Source: an uncultured Burkholderiales bacterium (lineage in GTDB: Bacteria > Pseudomonadota > Gammaproteobacteria > Burkholderiales > Burkholderiaceae). Taken from it: a stretch of 56,959 nt of DNA. Shown here one piece after another: positions 19,329 to 29,315 of this stretch; positions within the stretch are counted from its first letter, which is position 1, and every line of letters begins with the position of its first letter. The stretch is taken from assembly GCA_937891045.1 (NCBI GenBank), contig CALBEV010000180.1, positions 1-56,959 of the forward strand. Reading direction: 5' to 3'. The notes below the pieces were generated by a model. That model was not told the DNA's origin and did not search any database. It was given only the letters and a program-made list of their open reading frames with translations. Made by a program: the position numbers and the translations under genes.

Positions 19329-19413
19329 AATGTGCAACTTTCACATTGAGTTTTTGGGATCCATAAGCTTGTTGGAATCGAATTCGGCGCATTTCAAGTT
19401 GTCTATTGACAAC
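19329..19413. promoter_or_regulatory. two palindromes upstream of the HicA-like/HTH pair
   Basis: AATGTG (19329-19334) with CACATT (19342-19347), and GTTGTC (19398-19403) with GACAAC (19408-19413), are two inverted repeats in the space between the lpdA terminator and the small gene at 19447. The second overlaps a TTGACA at 19406-19411 that could be a -35 box. They are candidate operators for the downstream helix-turn-helix protein. No convincing -10 is seen at proper spacing. Confidence 0.35.
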
Positions 19414-19446
19414 CAGTATTCGTTCCCTTAAGCTTTGGAGCCAAGG

Positions 19447-19713
19447 ATGACACGATCCCGTCACCCCAACAAAGAAATTGAGCACGCACTTCAATACGCC
19501 CAGACCCATGGTTGGCGCATTGTTCCTGGCGGTTCCCATGCATGGGGGCGAATTTATTGCCCTGATGATGATGAAGGCTGTCGGTGCGGTGAGTTTTGCA
19601 TTGCCAGTATTTGGAGTACGCCCAAAAATCCAGAGAGTCACGCCAGAGCCATTCGACGCGTTGTCGACAACTGCATCCAGCAAAAGTCTCAAACCCAACT
19701 GAAGAAAGATTGA
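19447..19713 (+). CDS. HicA-like small protein, putative toxin-antitoxin partner
   Basis: 88 residues. The first half resembles HicA-type folds: an amphipathic helix, then HGWRIVPGGSHAWGRIYCP with a GSH at 29-31 where HicA has its catalytic His. A Cys cluster (38, 45, 47, 51) is not part of classic HicA and might bind zinc. The start at ATG 19447 is chosen because GGAG lies 6 bases upstream; a TTG at 19435 is the alternative. It ends 2 bases before the helix-turn-helix gene. A toxin role is inferred only from size, motif and pairing; it could instead be an RNA- or DNA-binding regulator. Confidence 0.7.
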   Translation: MTRSRHPNKEIEHALQYAQTHGWRIVPGGSHAWGRIYCPDDDEGCRCGEFCIASIWSTPKNPESHARAIRRVVDNCIQQKSQTQLKKD

Positions 19714-19715
19714 GC

Positions 19716-20243
19716 ATGGAATTCATCTTCACCCTGAAATATGTGCTTGAAAACAATGAAACCACTGAAGCCGAATTGATGGAACGTTTGGCAGTGGGTG
19801 GTTGCGAAGATGCTTTGGTGGGTGTGGGGCAAACAGGGAGGTTGGCGCTTGAATTTTCGAGGCAAGCAGCCAACGCGCAAGAAGCCATGCGTTCAGCCTT
19901 GAAGGATGTGAAAAAAGCGGCGCCGTTTGCCAAGTTGGTTGAAGCCACGCCTGACTTGGTAGGCCTGACAGACATTGCCGACTTGGTAGGCGTTAGCCGT
20001 CAAAATCTGCGCAAATTGATGTTGACGCATGGTGCGCAATTCCCTTCGCCGGTCCATGACGGCACCACCAGCCTTTGGCACTTGGTTGACATGTTGAAAT
20101 GGCTTGAAACCCAACTTTCCTATCAGCTTGACCCCAAATTGATACAAGTCGCCGAGGCCACAAAACAGGTGAACTTGATCAAGCAATCGCAGCAAATCAA
20201 AGCGTCTGCAAAGCGAAAACTCCTCATGCTGGTCACTTCATAG
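19716..20243 (+). CDS. helix-turn-helix protein paired with the HicA-like gene
   Basis: 175 residues. The N-terminal about 75 residues have alternating strands and helices (EFIFTLKYVL, then GGCEDALVGVGQTGRLALEFSR in parts) that could be a HicB-like partner domain. An AlpA-like DNA-binding helix-turn-helix follows at about 84-105 (LTDIADLVGVSRQNLRKLM). The C-terminus is Lys/Gln-rich. The gene starts 2 bases after the upstream small gene, so translation is probably coupled. It is best read as the antitoxin and autorepressor of the pair, or as a simple regulator. The pair separates lpdA from zapE, which are often adjacent in related bacteria. Confidence 0.72.
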   Translation: MEFIFTLKYVLENNETTEAELMERLAVGGCEDALVGVGQTGRLALEFSRQAANAQEAMRSALKDVKKAAPFAKLVEATPDLVGLTDIADLVGVSRQNLRKLMLTHGAQFPSPVHDGTTSLWHLVDMLKWLETQLSYQLDPKLIQVAEATKQVNLIKQSQQIKASAKRKLLMLVTS

Positions 20244-20291
20244 ACTCAAGCACCCTGTCAATGGGTTTGCGCAAGGCACAATACTTCTCTC

Positions 20292-21389
20292 ATGTCCGTC
20301 ACCAGCATTTATCAACGTGAATTGAAAGCCCGAGGCTTCACCAGCGACCCGGCGCAACTGCGGGCCGTGGAGGCCTTGGAGCTTTGCGCAGACGAATGGG
20401 CGGGGTACAAGAAAAAACGCGCCAATGCATTGAAAAAACTCATCAACCACCCCGATATTCCAAAAGGCGTGTATTTGTATGGCGGGGTAGGGCGGGGCAA
20501 AAGTTTTTTGATGGATTGTTTTTTCAACGCGGTGAATATTGAGCGCAAAACCCGCTTGCATTTCCACGAGTTCATGCGGGAAGTGCACCGCGAACTGCGC
20601 GAGTTGCAAGGCACGACCAACCCCTTAGATGAGTTGGGCCGACGCATGGCCAAGCGGTTCAAACTCATTTGTTTCGATGAGTTTCACATCGCTGACATCA
20701 CCGACGCGATGATTCTTCACCGCTTGCTGGTGGCCATGCAAGCCAACAACATTGGCTTTGTCACCACTTCCAATTTCAAGCCCGACGAGTTGTACCCCGA
20801 TGGCTTGCACCGCGACCGCTTGCTGCCAGCCATTGCTTTGCTGAACGACACCATGCAGGTGGTGAATGTGGACAATGGCACCGACTACCGCAGCTTGGTG
20901 CTCGAACAAGCGCAGTTGTACTTGACGCCTTGCAGCAGCGACAACCAAGCCTTGATGCAAACCACTTTCAATCGCTTGGCAGATGCCGCCGAGGAAGACG
21001 GCTTGTTGCTGATTGAAGGTCGAAAAATTTGGGCCAAGCGACGCGCCGGTGGCGTGGTCTGGTTTGATTTCAAGGTCTTGTGTGGCGGGCCTCGCTCACA
21101 AAACGACTTCTTGGAAATCGCCAGCCAATTTCACACGGTATTTCTCAGCGGTGTCCCTCAAATGGAAGTTCGCCTATCCTCGGAGGCGCGGCGTTTCACC
21201 TGGTTGATCGATGTGCTGTATGACCGCCATGTCAAGCTGGTTATTGAAGCCGATGTCGAGCCTGAACAGCTTTATACCCAAGGTCCCATGTCGCATGAAT
21301 TTCCGCGCACTGCGTCCAGGCTCAGAGAAATGCAATCGGCTGCTTTTTTGGCCTTGGGTCGGCGTGTGGTGGATACTTCGCTCACATGA
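20292..21389 (+). CDS. zapE: cell division protein ZapE (AFG1-like ATPase)
   Basis: 365-residue AFG1/LACE1-type P-loop ATPase. Walker A GGVGRGKS is at residues 64-71 and Walker B CFDEFHIADI with Asp129-Glu130. In Escherichia coli ZapE destabilises FtsZ polymers and acts in late division, especially under low oxygen or heat. The stop codon overlaps the ATG of the next gene (ATGA at 21386-21389), so the downstream coiled-coil protein is translationally coupled. Confidence 0.95.
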   Translation: MSVTSIYQRELKARGFTSDPAQLRAVEALELCADEWAGYKKKRANALKKLINHPDIPKGVYLYGGVGRGKSFLMDCFFNAVNIERKTRLHFHEFMREVHRELRELQGTTNPLDELGRRMAKRFKLICFDEFHIADITDAMILHRLLVAMQANNIGFVTTSNFKPDELYPDGLHRDRLLPAIALLNDTMQVVNVDNGTDYRSLVLEQAQLYLTPCSSDNQALMQTTFNRLADAAEEDGLLLIEGRKIWAKRRAGGVVWFDFKVLCGGPRSQNDFLEIASQFHTVFLSGVPQMEVRLSSEARRFTWLIDVLYDRHVKLVIEADVEPEQLYTQGPMSHEFPRTASRLREMQSAAFLALGRRVVDTSLT

Positions 21390-22045
21390 AAACTTTTCTC
21401 TTTATTGGCCTAACGGTTATCAGCCTCCAAGCGTTCTCTCAAGAGACAGCTGATCCAACTTGGGTAGAAGGTTTGAATACCATTGAAGAACGCGCCAACT
21501 TGGATCGGATGCGCAAGAACATTGATGCTGAATACAAAGCGGCCAAAGTGGCCTGCTATCAGAAATTGGCAGTGACTTCTTGTTTGGACAAAGCCCGCCA
21601 AGTCAAATACAAAAAGGACAATGAGCACAAGCGTTTGAGCCTGGTGCTCAATGATGTTGAACGCAGACAAAATGCTTCCAAAGCCTTGCAGCGCACCGAA
21701 GACAAACAAAGTCCAGATCAACAGGCCGAGCGCGAATCACAGCGTGCTGATCGTTTGCAGCAGCAGTCGGACAGACAAGAGCGCCATATCGACACCAATC
21801 AAAAGCAACAAGACAAAGAAGCCGAGAAATCATCCAAAAGAGAAGCCCATGCTAAACATGTGCAGGAGGTCTTGGAGCGGCGACAAAAACACGAAGACAA
21901 ACTGAAAGCAGCCACACAGTCCCGAGCCAAGCATCAACAAAAACTGGATGAAGCTGCCCAACACCGAGCTCAGGTTGAAAAGGACAGCGCGTCTCGCAAT
22001 CCGCCTGCCCAACCCCTGCCGCCCCGTCCTAGCGACACACCATGA
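21386..22045 (+). CDS. exported coiled-coil protein of unknown function
   Basis: 219 residues with an N-terminal signal (MKTFLFIGLTVISLQAFS), so it is expected in the periplasm. The rest is almost wholly charged and Gln-rich (many KQ, RQ, EK and DK pairs) and is predicted to form long coiled coils. The end is Pro-rich (NPPAQPLPPRP). A Cys pair (YQKLAVTSCLD region) lies near residues 55-65. I do not recognise the family. It overlaps the zapE stop by four bases, hinting at a role in division or envelope shape, but this is context only. Confidence 0.8.
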   Translation: MKTFLFIGLTVISLQAFSQETADPTWVEGLNTIEERANLDRMRKNIDAEYKAAKVACYQKLAVTSCLDKARQVKYKKDNEHKRLSLVLNDVERRQNASKALQRTEDKQSPDQQAERESQRADRLQQQSDRQERHIDTNQKQQDKEAEKSSKREAHAKHVQEVLERRQKHEDKLKAATQSRAKHQQKLDEAAQHRAQVEKDSASRNPPAQPLPPRPSDTP

Positions 22046-22057
22046 TCGGGTGCTCCC

Positions 22058-24073
22058 TTGTCTGATGCTTTGAGCAACCACGTTCAGGAGGTGTTCACAC
22101 CGGATGGTCCCCTGGCCCGTGCCACCCCTTTTTTCCAACCACGCGCTGGCCAAACCGAGATGGCCTTGGCCGTGGCCCATACCCTGACACACGGTGGTTC
22201 ATTGGTGGTGGAGGCGGGAACGGGTGTGGGCAAAACTTTCGCTTATCTGGTGCCGGCTTTGCTCAGCGGCGAGCGGATTTTGGTGTCCACGGCCACCAAA
22301 ACCTTGCAAGACCAGTTGTTTGCCAGAGACATCCCTGAGTTGTTGCAAGCCCTGGGTCTGCCCCTTCGTTTGGCCATGCTCAAAGGGCGGGGCAGCTATC
22401 TGTGTCAGCAGCGTTTGGAGTTGGCGCAACAGGCCGCCACGTTGCCGGATCGCCAAGCCGTGAAAAACTTGGCCCAGGTGCAAGCCTGGGCCCGCACCAC
22501 CAGCACGGGTGATTTGGCCGAGGTGCCCAGTCTGGACGAGCGGTCGGCCTTGATTCCCTTGATCACCTCCAACCGCGACAACTGTCTGGGTTCACCCTGT
22601 CCGCATTGGCGCGAATGCCATTTGAATGCGGCACGCCGAGAAGCCATGGCCGCTGATGTGGTGGTCATCAACCACCATTTGTTTTTTGCTGACATGGCGG
22701 TGCGTGAATCGGGGATGGCTGAATTGCTGCCGTCAGTGCGTGTGGTCATCTTCGACGAAGCGCACCAGCTCAATGAAACCGGCATTCAGTTTTTAGGCAA
22801 GCAGTTGGGCACGGGCCAACTCCTCGACTTGGCGCGTGATGTCTTGGCCGCGGGCTTGCAACTCGCACGGGGTTTGGTGGACTGGCAAAAAGTGGTGTCT
22901 GAGTTTGAAAAAACCCTGCGCGATTGGCGTTTGGTGGTGGGCAAGCACCCCGCCAACACCAAGCTCAAATGGAGCGACCCGGAGCCACAGGGTGTCCACC
23001 CTTTGGATTGGGCGCAAGCCTTACACGATGTGACCGAGCGTGCAGAGCGCTTGCAAGCCGCGGTTGAAAACGTGGTGGACGCCGCACCCGACTTTCAGCG
23101 CTTGCACGAGCGCTTGTCAGAAGTGCTGTCCTTGATCGCCCATTTCGAAAACCCCTGCGCCCATGGCTCGGTGCGTTGGGTGGAGGTGGGCGGACAAATG
23201 CGCTGTTTTGAGGCGCCCTTGAACATTGCTGAAACGGTGCAAAACAAATTGCTGGGCACGGACGTGGCCATGCCGGGTGACAGCACCGCTGCCCCCTTGC
23301 CGCGCAGCTGGATCTTCACCTCGGCCACCTTGGGGGATGACGACAAATTATCTTGGTTCACCGAGCCCTGCGGCTTGACCAATGCCCAAGTGTTGCGGGT
23401 GCAAAGTCCTTTCAACTACCAAGCACAAGCTTGGGTGCATGTGCCACGTTTGATGGTGCCTCCCAAAGACCCGGGACACAGTGCCGAAGTGGGTGAGACG
23501 GCCATTCAAATTGCCCGTGCCTTGGGTGGTCGCACCTTGGTGCTCACCACCACTTTGCGGGCCTTGCGTGCGATTGGTGCTCAATTGCAAGCTGCGCTGG
23601 GTGACAGCGGCGAGTTGGACATCTTGATACAAGGTGACAGCCCAAAGCGTGAGTTGATGACCCGCTTTCGCAAAGGCATCGACCCCGGCAGCAAAGGCTG
23701 TGTGCTGGTGGCAACAGCCAGTTTTTGGGAAGGCTTTGATGTGCCCGGCGAGGCCTTGCAAGCGGTGGTGATCGACAAACTGCCTTTCCCGCCGCCGAAC
23801 GATCCGCTGGTGGAGGCCCGCAGCCAACGCTTGGAAGCTCAGGGACGCAGCGCCTTCAATGATTATTTTTTACCCGAAGCAGCCGTGTCCTTGAAGCAAG
23901 GCGCAGGACGTTTGATCAGGCGAGAAACCGACCGCGGTGCCTTGGTGGTGTGCGACAACCGACTGGTGAATACCGGCTATGGTCGGCGTTTGTTGGCGGG
24001 TTTGCCACCCATGAACCGCATCGAGCAACTCCCCGAGTTGCTCAGCGCCCTGCGGGGCATCACCAAAATTTGA
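22058..24073 (+). CDS. dinG: DinG/YoaA-type ATP-dependent DNA helicase
   Basis: 671-residue XPD-like superfamily 2 helicase. Walker A AGTGVGKT is at 53-60 and the DEAH box IFDEAHQL at 231-238. Four Cys at 116, 176, 181 and 187 (SYLCQQR; NCLGSPCPHWREC) are placed to hold a [4Fe-4S] cluster. The family unwinds DNA 5' to 3' and acts on R-loops and damage. The start is TTG at 22058 with a weak ribosome site, 12 bases after the previous gene; no better in-frame start is near. It closes the zapE operon. Confidence 0.92.
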   Translation: MSDALSNHVQEVFTPDGPLARATPFFQPRAGQTEMALAVAHTLTHGGSLVVEAGTGVGKTFAYLVPALLSGERILVSTATKTLQDQLFARDIPELLQALGLPLRLAMLKGRGSYLCQQRLELAQQAATLPDRQAVKNLAQVQAWARTTSTGDLAEVPSLDERSALIPLITSNRDNCLGSPCPHWRECHLNAARREAMAADVVVINHHLFFADMAVRESGMAELLPSVRVVIFDEAHQLNETGIQFLGKQLGTGQLLDLARDVLAAGLQLARGLVDWQKVVSEFEKTLRDWRLVVGKHPANTKLKWSDPEPQGVHPLDWAQALHDVTERAERLQAAVENVVDAAPDFQRLHERLSEVLSLIAHFENPCAHGSVRWVEVGGQMRCFEAPLNIAETVQNKLLGTDVAMPGDSTAAPLPRSWIFTSATLGDDDKLSWFTEPCGLTNAQVLRVQSPFNYQAQAWVHVPRLMVPPKDPGHSAEVGETAIQIARALGGRTLVLTTTLRALRAIGAQLQAALGDSGELDILIQGDSPKRELMTRFRKGIDPGSKGCVLVATASFWEGFDVPGEALQAVVIDKLPFPPPNDPLVEARSQRLEAQGRSAFNDYFLPEAAVSLKQGAGRLIRRETDRGALVVCDNRLVNTGYGRRLLAGLPPMNRIEQLPELLSALRGITKI

Positions 24074-24101
24074 GCCAGCTGTTGAACGCTCTAACTGGCG
24101 T

Positions 24102-24893
24102 TCACCAAAACTTGTACCAGTTTGTATCCGCCGGTTTACCGGGCTTGGGAAAGTACTTGCTGTCGGGATAGGACTGCTTCAAGACCCGCAAGGTGTCATC
24201 TTGCAACTGCGTCAAGCCCAAGGCTTTGTAAGACTCCACCAAAATGATCAAGGCATCTTCGACGGCCGCGATGTTTTGATAATCATTGAGCGTGGTTTGG
24301 GCGCGGTTGATGGCCGCCACATAAGCGCCTTTTTTGAAATAGTAGTAGGCCACCTTGATTTCAGACTTGGCCAGCAAATTGATGATGTGGCGCATGCGCA
24401 AGGAAGCATCTTCCGCGTACTTGGACTGCGGAAAGCGGGTCACCAGTTCTTTGTAGGCTTCAAATGATTCCCGAGCTGCCATTTGGTCGCGTTCGGCCAA
24501 ATCTTGCTTGAACCATTTGGACATCAGGCCCAGGTCGTCATTGAAGTTGATGGTGCCCTTGAGGTACATGGCGAAGTCCATGGCCGGGCTGGCGGGGTTG
24601 AGCTTCATGAAACGCTCGAGGGTGACGATGGCGTTGGCACGGTCCCCGTTTTTGTATTGGGCGTAGGCTTTGTCAAGCTGGGCTTGTTGGGCCAGGGGCG
24701 TGCCAGCAGCGCGACCCTCCAATTTGTCCAACAGCACAATGGCTTTGTCGTACAAATTGCCCTGCATGTTGTCTTTGGCCTCGGCGTAAATTTCTTCAGG
24801 CTTCATGCCCGCCGTTTTGTCTTTGTCATCCGTGGCACAGCCCAGCAACAAACCCATGAACAACAACACCGATAATGAATGAAATCTCACCAC
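24102..24893 (-). CDS. bamD: outer membrane assembly lipoprotein BamD
   Basis: 263-residue lipoprotein of the BAM complex. The signal ends with LLLGC, lipid-modified Cys at residue 19. The body is tetratricopeptide-like (KAYAQYKNGDRANAI, RFPQSKYAEDA, QSYPDSKYFP). It works with BamA in inserting outer-membrane beta-barrels. The start is GTG at 24893 with GAAGG 6 bases upstream. It faces away from rluD with only about 40 bases between the likely starts, so the two promoters must overlap each other or the coding heads. Confidence 0.95.
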   Translation of the reverse strand: MVRFHSLSVLLFMGLLLGCATDDKDKTAGMKPEEIYAEAKDNMQGNLYDKAIVLLDKLEGRAAGTPLAQQAQLDKAYAQYKNGDRANAIVTLERFMKLNPASPAMDFAMYLKGTINFNDDLGLMSKWFKQDLAERDQMAARESFEAYKELVTRFPQSKYAEDASLRMRHIINLLAKSEIKVAYYYFKKGAYVAAINRAQTTLNDYQNIAAVEDALIILVESYKALGLTQLQDDTLRVLKQSYPDSKYFPKPGKPADTNWYKFW

Positions 24894-24932
24894 TTTGAAC
24901 CTTCAGTCTTTGAACTGATCTCATTATCAGCG

Positions 24933-25949
24933 ATGCGTCCTCCTGTTCTCGATCCTTTGGTGCCGTCTGGGCTGGCAGAGGTCGAGCCTGATGAGCTGGG
25001 CCAAGACGCTGAAGTCCGCGACATCCTGATTCCCACCGACTTGCACCGCGATCGACTCGACCGCGCTTTGGTGGCTTTGCTGCCCGAGTTTTCACGCAAC
25101 CACCTGAAACACCTGATTGAAGACGGTTGTGTCAGTGTCGCAAGTCAAGCGCAGGCCATCACCAAAGTCGCCCATTTGGTCAAAGCGGCCGAGACCTACA
25201 GCGTGCGTTTGCAGCCCACTGAAATGTCTCAGGCTTATTTGCCGCAGGCCATGGACTTGGATGTGGTGTTTGAGGACCCGCACTTGCGGGTGATCCACAA
25301 GCCGGTGGGCTTGGTGGTGCATCCTGCTCCGGGCAACTGGAGTGGCACCTTGCTCAATGGCTTATTGGCCTTGGATCCCAACCTCAAACAAGTGCCCAGG
25401 GCCGGCATCGTGCACCGCCTCGACAAAGACACGAGCGGCTTGATGGTGACGGCCCGAACCCGCGCTTGCATGGACGCCTTGGTGGCCATGATCGGCGAGC
25501 GCACGGTGCACCGAGAGTACCTGGCGATATCTCAGCGCCCCTGGCGTGGCGACCAAGAGCGTGAGGTTGAATTGGCCGTAGGGCGCGACCCGCGCAACCG
25601 CTTGCGCATGGCGGTGGTGGACTTGGCCCGCCAATCTGGCAAACCGGCCCACACCAGCTTCGAATGCTGGGACAGCAACGACCAAGGCTGTGTGGTGCAT
25701 GGCACCTTGCACACCGGGCGCACCCACCAAATCAGGGTGCACATGGCGGCCATCGGCTTGCCATTGCTGGGCGACGGCCTGTATGGCGGCAGCGACAGCC
25801 CCGAGATTCAGCGTCAGGCCTTGCATGCCTTCCGTTTGGGCTTAACCCACCCGTTCAAGGGCCTGGACTTGCAGTTTGAGGCCCCGTTGCCCGCCGATAT
25901 GCAGGCCGCCTTGGCCGCCATGGGGCTGCAGACCCCTCGGCTAGAATGA
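24933..25949 (+). CDS. rluD: 23S rRNA pseudouridine synthase RluD family
   Basis: 338 residues from the ATG at 24933; an upstream in-frame start at 24879 would overlap the head of bamD and is less likely. An S4-like RNA-binding segment is near residues 40-95 and the catalytic Asp164 lies in [10 protein letters not shown]. RluD makes pseudouridines at 1911, 1915 and 1917 of 23S rRNA, needed for ribosome function. The gene is divergent from bamD and followed at 28 bases by scpB. Confidence 0.93.
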   Translation: MRPPVLDPLVPSGLAEVEPDELGQDAEVRDILIPTDLHRDRLDRALVALLPEFSRNHLKHLIEDGCVSVASQAQAITKVAHLVKAAETYSVRLQPTEMSQAYLPQAMDLDVVFEDPHLRVIHKPVGLVVHPAPGNWSGTLLNGLLALDPNLKQVPRAGIVHRLDKDTSGLMVTARTRACMDALVAMIGERTVHREYLAISQRPWRGDQEREVELAVGRDPRNRLRMAVVDLARQSGKPAHTSFECWDSNDQGCVVHGTLHTGRTHQIRVHMAAIGLPLLGDGLYGGSDSPEIQRQALHAFRLGLTHPFKGLDLQFEAPLPADMQAALAAMGLQTPRLE

Positions 25950-25977
25950 GCACCCTTATTTCCCCGGACCACACACC

Positions 25978-26673
25978 ATGAACAGCTTGGAAGCCAAGCG
26001 TGTCCTAGAGACGGCCTTGCTTTGTGCCACCCAGCCTCTTCAGGTGCGGGAGTTGCGCCAGCTTTTTCACGACGAGTTGGGTGCCGACACCATCAAAACC
26101 CTGTTGCAAGACATACAGCTCGACTGGGCCCAGCGCGGCTTGGAGTTGGTCAACGTGGCCAGTGGTTGGCGCATGCAAAGTCGCCCCGAAATGCGCGATT
26201 TCCTCGACCGATTGCACCCCGAAAAACCCCCCAAATACTCCCGCGCTGCCTTGGAAACTTTGGCCATCATTGCTTACCGCCAACCGGTCACACGCGGCGA
26301 CATGGAAGACATTCGGGGCGTCACGGTCAATTCCCTTGTCATCAAACAGTTGGAAGACCGCGGCTGGGTCGAGGTGATCGGTCACCGCGAAACCGTGGGT
26401 CGCCCCATGCTGTACGCCACCACCCGCCAGTTTTTGGACGATTTGGGCGTGGCCTCTTTAGACCAATTGCCACCGCTGGAAGCCCAGCACGCCAGCGAAG
26501 GTTTTTTCGAGCAACTCACGGCCCAAGTGGAAGAAGAAGTCGATTCATCGCAACTCAGCATGGTTTTGGAGGCGACGGACGAGGACTCGGAGATGTCTGA
26601 AGCATCGCCTTCAGAAGCATCAGCTGATCTGCCCGTCCAACCGCACGATAACCAGCCAGGCAACCAGGCGTGA
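25978..26673 (+). CDS. scpB: segregation and condensation protein B
   Basis: 231-residue ScpB with two winged-helix domains and the conserved [20 protein letters not shown] and GRPMLYATT. It is a subunit of the SMC-ScpAB condensin. The C-terminal tail is acidic ([20 protein letters not shown]) and longer than usual. No scpA is visible nearby, as is common in this group. The stop overlaps the GTG of rluB by four bases (GTGA at 26670-26673). Confidence 0.94.
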   Translation: MNSLEAKRVLETALLCATQPLQVRELRQLFHDELGADTIKTLLQDIQLDWAQRGLELVNVASGWRMQSRPEMRDFLDRLHPEKPPKYSRAALETLAIIAYRQPVTRGDMEDIRGVTVNSLVIKQLEDRGWVEVIGHRETVGRPMLYATTRQFLDDLGVASLDQLPPLEAQHASEGFFEQLTAQVEEEVDSSQLSMVLEATDEDSEMSEASPSEASADLPVQPHDNQPGNQA

Positions 26674-27710
26674 ACAAAAAAGGTATTCAATTCAACGAGG
26701 TGGTCTCTGGCGCTTTTGACGCGCAACCCGACACCGCAGAAGCCCCTGAACCGCTCAAGCGGGTGCTCAGCCCCCAGCCTGAAACCCCTAAATTGCACAA
26801 AGTCTTGGCCCAATCCGGTCTGGGCTCGCGTCTGGAAATGGAAGCGCTGATTGCCCAAGGCCGGGTGCTGGTGAACGACCAGCCCGCCCACGTCGGGCAG
26901 CGCATTCAATACGGGGACCATGTCAAGGTCAATGGCCGAGCGCTGCATTTGCGCATCGAGCCGCCGCCCCCGCGCATCATTGCTTATCACAAGCCCACAG
27001 GCGAAATCGTCAGCCACGACGACCCGCAAAGCCGACCCACGGTGTTTCGCAAACTGCCGCGCCTGCAAAACGGCAAATGGCAGTCGGTGGGTCGCCTCGA
27101 CCTGAACACCGAGGGCTTGTTGCTGTTCACCAATTCCGGTGAGTTGGCCAACAAGCTGATGCATCCCCGCTTTGGCTTGGAGCGTGAATACGCTGTGCGG
27201 GTGCTGGGTGCACTCAGCAACATTGAAAAAGCCAAATTGTTGGCGGGTGTTCAACTTGAAGATGGCGAAGCTCGTTTTGGCAGCTTGGAAGATGGCGGCG
27301 GCGAGGGCGCGAATTGCTGGTACCGCGTCACCATCCAAGAAGGGCGCAACCGCGAGGTGCGCCGCATGTTTGAAGCGGTCGGCCATGCGGTCAGCCGACT
27401 GATTCGCATCCGCTACGGAAAAATGATGCTGCCGCGGGGTTTGAAACGCGGCGAGTGGATGGAACTGGACGCCTTGGACACCGAGCAATTGGTGCGCAGC
27501 GCTGGCTTGGCCCGCAGCGTGTCCAAAGCCGCGCCGGGGCGCAAATCCGCCCCAGCCAAATCGGTGTCCGCTGTTGCTGGCAAACGTGCTGTGGCGGGTT
27601 CTGCGGCTGGCTTTATTGGTGGCGAAAGCCTGTCGCGTCAACGGCGCGACCAAAAAACAGATGCCGCTCGCAAAAAGGCCTTGCCCCGCCGAGCTAAAAT
27701 GGGCTTCTAA
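26670..27710 (+). CDS. rluB: 23S rRNA pseudouridine synthase RluB
   Basis: 346 residues. An S4 domain ([15 protein letters not shown]) is near 44-58 and the catalytic Asp144 lies in [11 protein letters not shown]. The C-terminus carries a Lys/Arg/Ala-rich tail (about 275-346) typical of RluB. It modifies U2605 of 23S rRNA. Translation starts at GTG overlapping the scpB stop, so the two are coupled. Confidence 0.93.
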   Translation: MNKKGIQFNEVVSGAFDAQPDTAEAPEPLKRVLSPQPETPKLHKVLAQSGLGSRLEMEALIAQGRVLVNDQPAHVGQRIQYGDHVKVNGRALHLRIEPPPPRIIAYHKPTGEIVSHDDPQSRPTVFRKLPRLQNGKWQSVGRLDLNTEGLLLFTNSGELANKLMHPRFGLEREYAVRVLGALSNIEKAKLLAGVQLEDGEARFGSLEDGGGEGANCWYRVTIQEGRNREVRRMFEAVGHAVSRLIRIRYGKMMLPRGLKRGEWMELDALDTEQLVRSAGLARSVSKAAPGRKSAPAKSVSAVAGKRAVAGSAAGFIGGESLSRQRRDQKTDAARKKALPRRAKMGF

Positions 27711-27757
27711 AGGCACAAGCCCTCTTTATTTTTTGACAACTTCCTGGAATCTTTCTC

Positions 27758-28183
27758 ATGGCCATCGAACGCACCCTCTCCATCATCAAACCTGACGCCG
27801 TTGCAAAAAACGTCATTGGTCAAATCTACGCTCGCTTTGAAGGCGCTGGCCTCAAAGTCATCGCCGCTCGCATGGCCCACCTCAGCCGTGGCGAAGCCGA
27901 AGCCTTTTACGGCGTGCACAAAGCCCGTCCTTTCTTCAAAGATTTGGTCGACTTCATGATCTCCGGCCCGGTCATGATCCAGGTGCTCGAAGGCGAGAAC
28001 GCCATCCTGAAAAACCGCGATCTGATGGGGGCCACCGACCCCAAGAAGGCCGACAAAGGCACCATCCGCGCTGATTTCGCTGACAGCATTGACGCCAATG
28101 CGGTGCACGGCTCCGACGGTCCTGACACCGCAGCCCACGAAATCGGTTTCTTCTTTGCTGGAATGAACGTTTTCGGTCACTGA
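27758..28183 (+). CDS. ndk: nucleoside diphosphate kinase
   Basis: 141-residue nucleoside diphosphate kinase with the phospho-acceptor His117 in NAVHGSDGP and the usual KPDAV near the N-terminus. It balances NTP pools. It begins the ndk-rlmN-ispG-hisS series, whose order is conserved in proteobacteria. Confidence 0.97.
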   Translation: MAIERTLSIIKPDAVAKNVIGQIYARFEGAGLKVIAARMAHLSRGEAEAFYGVHKARPFFKDLVDFMISGPVMIQVLEGENAILKNRDLMGATDPKKADKGTIRADFADSIDANAVHGSDGPDTAAHEIGFFFAGMNVFGH

Positions 28184-28205
28184 AAGCGTTTCTCGCCGCA
28201 TCGCC

Positions 28206-29315
28206 ATGAAGACCAACCTGCTCGACTTTGATCTCGATGGTTTGGTCGCATGGTGCTTGACCCGAGGCGAGAAAAAATTTCGGGCGGTCCAGCTGTTTCG
28301 CTGGATCCACCACAAAGGCGTCTCAGACTTTGCGCAGATGTCCGACCTGGCGCTCAGCCTGCGCACCAAACTCCAAGCTAACGCCAGCATTGACGCTTTG
28401 CCTGTGGTCAGTCGCCATGACTCGGCCGACGGCACCATCAAATGGATGTTCGATGTGGGGCAGGGCAACGCGATTGAAACCGTCTTCATCCCCGAAACCG
28501 ACCGTGGCACTTTGTGTGTGTCTTCGCAGGCTGGTTGTGCCGTGGGGTGTCCATTTTGCTCAACCGGTGCCCAAGGCTTCAGCCGCAACCTCACCACCGC
28601 TGAAATCTTGGCGCAATTGTGGTTTGCCGAACGCACCCTGCGCCTAGAACGCGGCACTGACGAACGCGTCATCTCCAACGTGGTGATGATGGGCATGGGC
28701 GAGCCCTTGCAAAACTACAGTGCCTTGGTGCCCGCCCTGAAAACCATGCTGGACGACCACGGTTATGGCTTGTCGCGCCGCCGTGTCACAGTGTCCACCT
28801 CGGGCGTGGTGCCCATGATCGACCGCTTGTCGCAAGACTGCCCGGTGGCCTTGGCCGTGTCCTTGCATGCGCCGAATGACACCTTGCGCGACAAACTGGT
28901 GCCCCTGAACTTGAAATACCCCTTGGCCGAGTTGTTGCAATCCTGCCGCGACTACCTGGCCCACGCCCCGCGCGACTTCATCACCTTCGAGTACTGCATG
29001 CTCGACGGTGTGAACGACAGCGACGAACATGCAGAGCAACTCATCGCCTTGGTGCGCCCGCCGCATGGCGAGCCCACGCCTTGCAAGTTCAACCTGATTC
29101 CTTTCAACCCTTTTCCCGCCTCTGGTTTATTGCGTTCACCGCCCGAGCGGGTCAAGGCTTTTGCCGCCATCTTGTCCGAGGCGGGCATCGTCACCACGGT
29201 GCGCAAAACCCGGGGCGACGACATCGCCGCGGCATGTGGACAATTGGCAGGTGACATCCAAGACCGCACCGATGTCTCAGGGCGTCGCGCCAAAACCATT
29301 CGCATTCATGCTTGA
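28206..29315 (+). CDS. rlmN: dual-specificity RNA methyltransferase RlmN
   Basis: 369-residue radical-SAM enzyme. The cluster-binding motif CAVGCPFC places Cys at 111, 115 and 118, and a conserved Cys near 345 (DIAAACGQ) is the methyl-accepting residue. It methylates C2 of A2503 in 23S rRNA and A37 of some tRNAs. Only 9 bases separate it from ispG; pilF and rodZ, found between them in many proteobacteria, are missing. Confidence 0.96.
   Translation: MKTNLLDFDLDGLVAWCLTRGEKKFRAVQLFRWIHHKGVSDFAQMSDLALSLRTKLQANASIDALPVVSRHDSADGTIKWMFDVGQGNAIETVFIPETDRGTLCVSSQAGCAVGCPFCSTGAQGFSRNLTTAEILAQLWFAERTLRLERGTDERVISNVVMMGMGEPLQNYSALVPALKTMLDDHGYGLSRRRVTVSTSGVVPMIDRLSQDCPVALAVSLHAPNDTLRDKLVPLNLKYPLAELLQSCRDYLAHAPRDFITFEYCMLDGVNDSDEHAEQLIALVRPPHGEPTPCKFNLIPFNPFPASGLLRSPPERVKAFAAILSEAGIVTTVRKTRGDDIAAACGQLAGDIQDRTDVSGRRAKTIRIHA

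Noticed and set aside
24084..24103. GAACGC/GCGTTC inverted repeat between the dinG and bamD stops
   Set aside because: Six-bp stem overlapping the bamD stop with no U-run; could be chance.
27733..27738. TTGACA before ndk as a promoter -35 box
   Set aside because: A -10 at proper spacing would fall inside the ndk coding sequence, so it does not fit.
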